Assembly: GCA_014529385.2 (NCBI GenBank)
Contig: CM043957.1
Span: 89,862,881-89,926,880 of the forward strand
Direction: 5' to 3'
DNA from: Adiantum capillus-veneris
Taxonomy: Eukaryota; Streptophyta; Polypodiopsida; Polypodiales; Pteridaceae
Length of the DNA stretch: 64,000 bases
Shown here piece after piece: positions 56,582 through 64,000 of this stretch (positions are counted from its first letter, which is position 1; each line of letters starts with the position of its first letter). A program made the translations under genes and the position numbers. The notes below the pieces were generated by a model. It had not been told where the DNA came from and ran no database searches. It saw nothing but the letters and a program-made list of their open reading frames with translations.

Positions 56582-56734
56582 TGTCAGGACAACGGCAAGG
56601 CCGGACTAGACAAGGACAAGGCCGGGCTAAGCAGTGTGGAAAGGGAGTCCAACTAGGGAAAAGGGCTAGGAGCCATGCTATATAGTGGTTGGTTGGGATG
56701 TGGACTCCTAGGTTCTAGTTCCCCTTGTCTAACA
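56582..56734 (+). repeat. Gypsy-A 3' LTR
   Basis: 153 bp, TGTCAGGACAACGG to CCTTGTCTAACA, preceded by the purine tract AGGGGAAGTAG (56571-56581). Confidence 0.92.
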
Positions 56735-57112
56735 ATAATGAAAACACAAACCAAGTAGTCAGGAGTTACTGGGAGTAAAGTATGTTACCACAATAAAGGA
56801 CTGCCACATAAGGTTACTCCTACAATAATTTGACTAGCTCGGGTGAAGGAGAATAAGGTCCCCGAAGAAAGCACTCGACTTTATCAACTTATCTCTTCTG
56901 AACGAATAACGTTGAAGTGCATGTCAATGGTAAAATTTTATGTCATCTTTTTTTGGTTGAACACTAATGCATTGTATTTCTCAACATTGAAAGCTTATTA
57001 TTTTTACAATGTGCCAAAACTATTTTCTTTATGTGATGGAATTTTAACTCAAGCTAACAATCATGAAAATTGGGTGGGTTAGATGCAACATTTTGTAGGT
57101 TAAGCGTGTGTG

Positions 57113-57151
<39 letters not shown>

Positions 57152-58780
57152 TCTACAAAGCCACCATAGTAAATTGACCTTGATTATTGCATTTTTCCAT
57201 TAGGAATCCTTTTCTTCAAAAAGTGGAACCAATGGACAAAATGAAGCCATTGATTTCCTTAACCAATATGCTTTGCTTTCCCCCCCCCCTCTTAAAAAGG
57301 GGCAGTGCCTTAGTGTCAGCTAGTATGTTTGAGCTTGACTTATAGTAAATGTTTGGAGTATAAATTTTATTGCTGAGTGAGATGGGAACCACCTTGATTG
57401 CTTCTTGATGTGCATTTTCTTCGTTTTCTACACGCAAAAAAAGTGGGTTACCCTTCCAAAAAATACGATAAATTACCAGGGGAAACATAAAATCTTTGAG
57501 ATCTGATGGTTAAAAATCACCCCTAGTTTTGAACCACTTATTAGAAAGAGACGTATAAATGTATGAACACATTAATGAGAATTTCAACATAGCAAAAATC
57601 AAAATCAAAATTCATGGAGTATGAAACCAAGGAAGTGCACTTAAAAACTATCGCTTGCATATGACAGGCCTTGTGAAAAATTAACTTGTTTATAATAAGA
57701 GGCACATAGACACAAAATTAACAAGTTTGTTCATATCCCTCAAGGGTAATGCATCATTGCTGCATTTGAATCAATTGTCTTGAGAATTATTGTCCATAAA
57801 AAGGTAAGTGAGTGCTTTTCAAAAGAGCTAAATTTTATGTTTATTACTAATGACATGCTTAGCCATCAATCAATCCGGTTTAATAAAAAATGTTTTACTT
57901 TGCTTATCAAAGAACATGGGATCTTGTTGCTTTGATGCATAGCGAACAAGGTTGCCATCTCCATCTCCGTTGAGGTGTTGTTGTGTATACTTCTCCCTAT
58001 TTGTTTTGATATGTGTTACAAGGATTGTGCATTTATTTGATGTTCTCCTTCAACATATTTGAGGTATGCGGGTTCCTGCACCGTCTGAATGGTCTCCACC
58101 TTCTTCTCCTTTAAAAGCAACAATTAATGAACAAGTTTTGTTTCAAACATGACAATAATAAAACTGGCAATTCTATTCCATGATTGGCAATAAGATCACA
58201 ATGTTAATGTTTATTTAAGACAAGTCACCTATGGTCAGTGGTGCTTCTAAGGCTTTGAACTTGATGTTTTTGCCATCAAAAAGATGTTAACGAAACCTAC
58301 GAACACCACAAATAATGACCTTCTATATGTGAATGCTGGACCATAACTCTCGGAATCATTTTGTAGTTTGTGGCTATAGAGTTTTTGCAACACACTTCCC
58401 TCTCATCAAAAAATATTGGGCACATTTACAAAGGCAAGATGTCCTAGAGCTTATCAACCATAATCTTTAGGTTATGAAACTATGTATCCCCTTCCCCTTT
58501 TTATATATCCTATAGATTTTACACAATTTCTCTCCATGATGTAGGTTTTCTTATCCTCAAATTTAAAACTTAGAGATAAATCTCAAAATTTCTAGGTGGG
58601 ATTACATTAAACCTCTTTTTTTTTCAAGCTTTGGTGTGATGATGCAACTGTAAAACAATGCCTCAATTTCTCCTCCTCGTAGTTTTTAACTTGAGCTTGC
58701 TTTGTGTTTCATTGGTTGCTCGTAAGCAAACCGTTTTCTCCACGTGGGGGGATGGGAAATAACAACAGTAATGGCAGCCA

Positions 58781-58782
<2 letters not shown>
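56735..58782. other. intergenic, no gene recognised
   Basis: AT-rich DNA with a (GA)n tract at 57116-57149 and a C8 run near 57281. Short frames only; no LTR ends or protein domains seen. Confidence 0.5.
57116..57149 (+). repeat. (GA)n microsatellite
   Basis: About 17 GA units. Confidence 0.97.

Positions 58783-58828
<46 letters not shown>
58783..58828 (+). repeat. (CT)n microsatellite
   Basis: About 23 CT units. Confidence 0.97.
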
Positions 58829-58830
<2 letters not shown>

Positions 58831-58978
58831 GCCAATTCAAAGTTTTCCATTTCCTTCTTTCTACTCATCAATCGTTCTCTTTGTCGCTTCGCCTACCAAT
58901 CTTCGACCCGCTATAGCCTCCTCTCTTCTCCAACCTAAGTATATATTCTTTGTACAAAATTCAACTCCAACTCCTTCT

Positions 58979-59389
58979 TGCCTCCAAAACTCTCTCGCAA
59001 CATACATACATTGCATTTCGCATGCATCCACCCCCCCCCCCCCCCCCCCCCCCCCTCTCCCCCTTTCCCCTTTCTCTCTCAACATTGTTATAGAGCACAA
59101 AGATATTCTTCTACTCTCAAATATGAGACTTGCGATCATTGTTCGGGAAAAATGTCTCACCTTAATATCATATCATTTTCAATTTCAAAAATGTTGGTTG
59201 AGAGTGAGGGGAAAAATTCCTCTTGGGAATTCAAGGAAAGGAATTTTGTATGAATGGAAAATTGATTTTTTTGAACTTTGCTTGCAATACTGGGAGTGTG
59301 CTATGCGTAATAAACACATTTAATAGGAATCACCAACTCCGATGCGATCGAAATGTGGCCCCCCATTGGAACATGCAACACAACGGGTT

Positions 59390-59425
<36 letters not shown>

Positions 59426-59770
59426 GATGATGAGAGTTTATTTAGTTGGTTAAAGGGTGGTTCAGATCTCGAGTGTGTATCGACTTCTGGAATGGGGACA
59501 TCTTGCAGATAGACTCAAGCCACCCCCCCCCCCCCCCCCCCCATCGGTGATTATGAAGTCTTCTGAGACACACAGTGTGTGCATGCATGCGACGTCTTGA
59601 GTATTATAAACCTGCCTCCAAAACTCTCTTGCAACATACATACATTGCATTTCGCATCAAGCCCCCCCTGCCCTCTCTCTCTCTCTTTCTCTCTCAAAAT
59701 TGTTATGGAGCACAGAGATCTTCTTCTACTCTCATATATGAGACTTGCGATCAAGGTTCAGGGAAAATGT

Positions 59771-59844
<74 letters not shown>

Positions 59845-60036
59845 CGCTGATAGTTTATTTAGCTAGTTAAAAAGGTGGTTTAGATCTCGAGTGTGTATCA
59901 GCTTCTGGAATGGGGGGCCGAGGCATCACGCACATATCAAACTCAAGCCAACCCCCCCTCCATACTGGTGTTTGAAGTCTTCTGAGACACACAATGTGTG
60001 CATGCATGCGACCTCTTGAGTATTAGAAACCTGCGT
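58979..60036 (+). repeat. tandem segmental duplication with embedded microsatellites
   Basis: Copy 1 is about 58979-59614 and copy 2 about 59615-60036. Shared blocks in order: CCTCCAAAACTCTC, CATACATACATTGCATTTCG, a C-run, TTGTTAT(A/G)GAGCACA, GAGACTTGCGATCA, CTACACAC plus a (CA)n tract, TTTATTTAG, AGATCTCGAGTGTGTATC, GAAGTCTTCTGAGACACACA and GTGCATGCATGCGAC. Copy 1 has about 200 extra bp (59165-59390). C-runs of 25 and 20 and (CA)n tracts at 59393-59423 and 59774-59830 differ in length. Confidence 0.8.
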
Positions 60037-61017
60037 AGGTTGATTTTGGTAATCTTTTGAAACTTTTGTCAGTGCGACTGATATGAATGTGCCAGTGCAT
60101 GTTTGTGTCTTGTGTATTTATGCTGCTCTACAGCTTGTCGTGCAGCTCTTATCCACGAGATGGGGTCGTGAAAGCTCAGGGAGGTCTTGCCACTGTTCAA
60201 CTCCCCCTTCTGCACCGTACCTGTGAGTAGTCCAAGCATGACCTTGCTCGTAAGCGCCCATAATTTGGTCGTGACCCTCCTTATGAAAATGCCCACATCA
60301 CTTCTCCGTCCTGCTTGACATCTCCAATCAACCTGTGGCACTTGGTTCTCTCCCTAACTTTGTCCCTCAGTTGTGAGCACACTCCGCTTCGGTTCCTGAA
60401 AACCTACAGAACAACAACCCAACCAAAAACCCTGCTCTCTTTGAATTAGAATCTTCTAGCATTGGAGCTTGCACTACTGACTCGGTGCATCTGCCTTGCC
60501 TAGCTACACCAACTTCAGTCTTTTGTAGGGGTACTCTTTTGCCACGTGCTTCAAAAGTTTCATGTGCATTTCATAAGCATCACGAAGCACATCTAGGACC
60601 CACCCGACCTCTGTTCGCATGTTTACCATTTCAAGAGCCCCTTTGATAACCCCATACAACACATTGCAATAGTGGAGACCCTGGCAAGTCTCAGTCAGCT
60701 CTACAAAATCAACCAGGGGTTTATCATCCAGAAATAGACTACATTGGGTGCCCTCAGCATCCCAACTTGCGACCTAGCAGTTACTCCCAGTAGCCCCACT
60801 TGGCGATTACTTTTGTTGCTCCGAACATCTTGTAACATTTGATTTTGAGAGGAAATCGTCAGGTGAGAAGCTACCGAACGATGGCACCTGCATAGGTGAG
60901 CATAAAAAGTTCCGCATTCAATGTCAACAGACTTGAGTAATGAAGCCAGCTCGGGTAATGGAGCCATCCTGCCAAAGCTTGTCGTCGTCGCCATCGCCAT
61001 GTTTACTTGTAGCTAAA

Positions 61018-61072
<55 letters not shown>

Positions 61073-61414
61073 ATCAAGGCCGAGCTTGCACTTTGGAGCT
61101 GAAGACGCTGAAGGGCATGGGTTGTAGTATTGTGCACTAGTAGTAGCCCGGTTGCAATGAAGTCCATAAACAGTAGTAACAGCAACCCCGGATGGGAGCT
61201 AGACACGCACGACCTAACGGGAGTTGGACTCATCACCAGATATATAAGCATCATTTGCTATTTGAGAAGCTTGCACAGTGCAGAGGAGTTATACGTTGGA
61301 CCTCTTGTTGAGCCTACTACAGGCGTTGAAGGTCTGGATGAAGTAGCCCACTTGCATTATTGCATGTCTTGGCAGCAACATCAACCCGGTAGCAACGAGC
61401 AAACTCCTTGCACT
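60037..61414. other. intergenic, no gene recognised
   Basis: Higher GC than the rest but no recognisable domain on either strand. It includes a (CT)n tract at 61021-61068. Minus-strand frames at 60341-60069 and 61000-60701 are open but of unconvincing composition. Confidence 0.45.
61021..61068 (+). repeat. (CT)n microsatellite
   Basis: 24 CT units. Confidence 0.97.
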
Positions 61415-61564
61415 AGTGCACACCAGCGGCAACAATAGAAGCCTGCTAGACTCGTAGACCCTCCAAAGCATAAAGTAAGGACACTTAGTGCACACCAGCG
61501 GCAACAATAGAAGCCTGCTAGACTCGCAGACCCTCCAAAGCATAAAGTAAGGACACTTAGTGCA
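61415..61564 (+). repeat. 72-bp tandem repeat, two copies
   Basis: Copies start AGTGCACACCAGCGGC at 61415 and 61487, with a partial third from 61559 (AGTGCA). They differ by one base by eye (CTCGTAGACC versus CTCGCAGACC). The unit is 24 codons, so a minus-strand frame shows a repeated peptide, but I see no other sign of coding. Confidence 0.9.
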
Positions 61565-62047
61565 AGAGCTGGACTCACAGCAATTGAGAAGCTTCCTCAC
61601 AGCTATGGCTACCTGTTGCATGAGCACATTAGTCCGTGCCTCTCGACCTTCTTCATCCTAGCCATGGCTCCTCTCAATTCGCAGCTTGCAGCCTTGTACA
61701 ACCTCTACGAAGAAGTCTTGCCTCTCCCTCTCAACTCAACATTACGAACACACATGATGACAACGTGAGCTTTGCAAAAAACCTCTATGGTGGAAGTCGT
61801 AGAGCTAGCAGGAGCTCTCTCTCTCTCCCCCCGCTCCCCCACGAAGCAGTACTACTTGTGCGAAATAAATCTGAAGGCCACCTCTCACTTGATTAGCCAT
61901 TAATACGGCCTCCCCCTCCCTCCTCTGCCCGTTGGATAGTTTCTTACAAAAATTATCTTCTTCTTTTTCTTCTTCTCTTACCGGATGCATCCAAGAACGC
62001 CACGTGTCAAGGGGAGGGTGCCGGAATCCCTCCCCCTTTTATTATAG

Positions 62048-62055
62048 TATAAATA
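62048..62055 (+). promoter_or_regulatory. possible TATA box of the KEG-type gene
   Basis: TATAAATA in GTATAAATATATTGG, about 760 bp upstream of the ATG, which would imply a long or intron-containing 5' UTR. Pyrimidine-rich blocks at 61960-61980 and 62620-62670 are alternative start regions. Position alone supports it. Confidence 0.3.
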
Positions 62056-62818
62056 TATTGGAACCCTGCTTCTCTAACATATCTATGACACATATAACAT
62101 CCTTTCACATATGAATTAATGAATTGTTCAAAATTAACAAGAGGAATCTACTAAGTGAAGTAGTGTGTGGTGGGCTCATTGCTCTAACTAACTCACTCCA
62201 ACTTGTTGCATTGCATTTGTGCTTTTAAAAGTTGAGATGGAGCCCATCAATGCCTAACCAATGGTCAAATTTCTTTGTTTTGTAAAAGGTGCGCTCAGCT
62301 CTTAGATTCCTAGTGCAAAAAACAAAGTGTTTTGTTCCTGTTCATCTTGGCCATAATAACCATCAACAACATGAGCATACCGCCAGCCTCATCATATGGC
62401 CTTATTACTCCATTTCATATGGAGTCTATTTGCTGTTATGTAGGGACTCGGCCTGCCCCCAGAACTCGTCATGCGGCAGGTTTGCCTTTCCTGTAGCTTT
62501 TAATCTCTCTCTCACCCACTTACACCAGAACGCAGATGTAAGGCTTTTTCCTCTGGGTCTTCGTGTGCATTCTAATTCTTAGCTCCTGTTTCTACCCAGT
62601 CTGACATACTAGTGATTTCGGTTTCCCTTTCTGTCTCCCCCATCCCCACATCGCCATAGCTTTTCTCTCTCAGAGCTACGTGTGTGGGTCAGAAAGACTC
62701 GGATCTTACAAAAAGCTTGTCCATCTGTGAAGCTTCGGGGAGCTCCCAGGATGAAGACCGGTTGCCTGTGAAGGAAATTCTAGGATCTACTCTTTCTCTC
62801 TTTCCGAGGGGGTGAAAG

Positions 62819-63531
62819 ATGAAGCTCCCGGCGTGCTCAATTTGTCAAACGACTTACAATGACGAAGAGAAGGCTCCAATGATGTTGCAGTGCGGGCATA
62901 CCTTCTGCAAAGAATGTCTTTCACGAATGTTTGCTGTCAGCACTGATCATTCGCTTGTGTGCCCTAGATGCAGGCAGGCCTCAAAGGTTGGAAACAGTGT
63001 CGAAACGCTAAGGAAGAACTTTGCCATGCTTTCCCTTATCAACAATGCACCCTCGGAATGCACAGCTGAGGAAGCTTCTGATGAAGAGGACGAGCTTACT
63101 GATTGTGCCTCAAATTTTTTCTCAGATAGATCAAGGAGCAACACACCTCAGGCAAGCCCCATGTGGATCCCTTCTTGCTGTGGGTTATACTCAGGGCTGG
63201 GCGCTCATTCTGTCCGCCTTCTGCATCTTATGGGAAAGGGTCCTCGACTTGGACAAGAGCTTTGGTCTGGGCTCCTTACTGGCCCTGGTGGGTGCAAACA
63301 CAAAGTTTCAGTCAAAAGCTTGCAGGTCCCCGATGGGATGGATGTTGATTGGGTCCAAGGCAGGCTTGAAACCCTGCGTCGAGCGACCATGTGGTGCCAA
63401 AATGTCTGTGCATTTTATGGATCATGCCAGCAAGATGGAAAATTGTGCATTGTGATGGACAGCTACTGTGGGTCAGTTCAAGAAAAGATGCAGAAGAATG
63501 AGGGACGCCTTACATTGGAACAAGTGTTGAG
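62819..63531 (+). CDS. KEG: KEG-type RING/kinase E3 ubiquitin ligase, first coding exon
   Basis: First 237 complete codons of a KEEP ON GOING-like protein. Residues 6-51 form a C3HC4 RING: C6-C9, C25-H27, C30-C33, C48-C51, with the family sequence LQCGHTFCKECLSRMF. VGNSVETLRKNFAMLSLI follows, then an acidic Ser-rich linker (70-115). From about 120 starts the kinase-like domain, with KHKVSVKSL carrying the ATP-site Lys and WVQGRLETLRRATMWCQNVC, DSYCGSVQEKMQKNEGRLTLEQVLR. The start ATG is chosen because the RING begins five residues later, as in KEG proteins. The exon ends AG|GTAATT in phase 2. In Arabidopsis KEG ubiquitinates ABI5 and related factors at the trans-Golgi/endosome; ankyrin and HERC2-like repeats should lie beyond the window. 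No lesion is seen. Confidence 0.93.
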
Positions 63532-64000
63532 GTAATTCACAATAAGGAATTATTTTGTATTTGAGATTTTGAGGCTTTCTGTTGGGATCTCTGATTGATG
63601 ATACCCTAAGCTGTTGCATACTATAGACTGCTTTGGACTGCTCGTATGAAAAACTATAAACGTGGGGTTTATTTGTACTTTGATAACTGCTCTAAAGTAG
63701 TGAGCATCTAATGGAAGTTAGGGGATCTAAGAGAGGATTGAAGAAGACTGAAATTCTCGATGTTTGTGAGTTTCTACTATTTTTGCAGCATAGCCGAAGT
63801 TAGTACAGGTAATTTGTGGCTGAAGTTTTGGCTTGAACATGATTAAACTTAAGTACTATATGCATTTCGAAACAGTCAATTGTATGGTTTTGTAGGATAT
63901 ATATACTAAAGGATAGAAGTGTCGCATTTGATCTAAATGAATACAGTGCAGGACAGAGGATTAATAATTTAATGTGTAGCATGTAAGCAGTGCAACTGTA
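63532..64000 (+). other. start of KEG-type gene intron 1
   Basis: Begins GTAATTC. It is AT-rich to the window end with no good open frame, and no acceptor followed by kinase-like coding is seen, so the intron is at least 469 bp. That is far longer than the 76-96-bp introns of the gene at 5.3-15.7 kb. Confidence 0.7.

Larger units (their letters stand above)
32048..56734 (+). mobile_element. Gypsy-A chromovirus-like element, nested host
   Basis: Ty3/gypsy element with 153-bp LTRs at both ends, a Met-type primer site, gag, protease, RT, RNase H, integrase and a C-terminal chromodomain-like segment. Flanks are ATGAT (32043-32047) and ATAAT (56735-56739), a 5-bp target duplication with one change. 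Gag is interrupted at codon SHY|RDV by the Copia-A insertion (33732-52575, TSD CTATC). Removing that insertion leaves an element of about 5.8 kb. Premature stops and frameshifts mark all its genes as dead. Confidence 0.9.

Noticed and set aside
56843-57082. 79-codon frame downstream of Gypsy-A
   Set aside because: AT-rich, no domain, no splice context; treated as intergenic.
61289-61627. Minus-strand frame with a repeated 24-residue peptide
   Set aside because: The repetition is a by-product of a 72-bp DNA duplication; there is no other sign of coding.

Overview
The window is nuclear DNA of a land plant with a large, repeat-choked genome. A plant E3-ligase gene with a GT-AG intron, Ty1/copia and Ty3/gypsy elements with plant-type primer sites, AT-rich introns of about 80 bp and many (CT)n, (CA)n and poly-C tracts all point this way. 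The endonuclease-less Penelope-like element and the retroelement mix would fit a fern or other seed-free plant, but the species cannot be assigned from sequence alone.

Layout. 1-5.3 kb: decayed minus-strand gypsy (Tat-like) pieces and a 5'-truncated copia fragment with its 3' LTR. 5.3-15.7 kb: an unrecognised host gene, at least eight exons with introns of 76-96 bp, split by a long-LTR retrotransposon (6076-14881, TSD TTGTG) that landed inside an 82-bp intron; the gene's far end is cut by gypsy debris. 15.7-32.0 kb: fragments of one gypsy family (called Gypsy-B here) in both orientations, and a minus-strand copia (Copia-B, 23.5-28.75 kb) with three lesions and no 3' LTR. 32.05-56.73 kb: a four-part nest. 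A short-LTR chromovirus-type gypsy (Gypsy-A, 153-bp LTRs) is split in gag by a copia (Copia-A, TSD CTATC). That copia holds a Penelope-like element (PLE) flanked by 0.6-kb direct repeats, and a second, intact, opposite-strand Copia-A copy (44400-49576, TSD CTTTG) with one 1448-codon gag-pol frame and nearly identical LTRs. 56.7-62.0 kb: low-complexity intergenic DNA. 62.8-64.0 kb: first coding exon of a KEEP ON GOING (KEG)-type RING/kinase E3 ubiquitin ligase, the only clearly functional host gene here.

The most notable signal is in the PLE. Each terminal repeat contains a compact hammerhead-ribozyme fold (37671-37713 and 42975-43017): 7-bp stem I, a 4-bp stem II capped by a tetraloop, and a minimal stem III. 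The element has the PLE reverse-transcriptase signature but no room for a GIY-YIG endonuclease. It sits between two copies of about 2.2 kb of Copia-A sequence, as if its insertion or a linked recombination had duplicated the target. The second notable finding is the exon-phase match across the 8.8-kb insertion in the host gene.

Identities were judged by eye. Boundaries marked approximate are where homology visibly ends.
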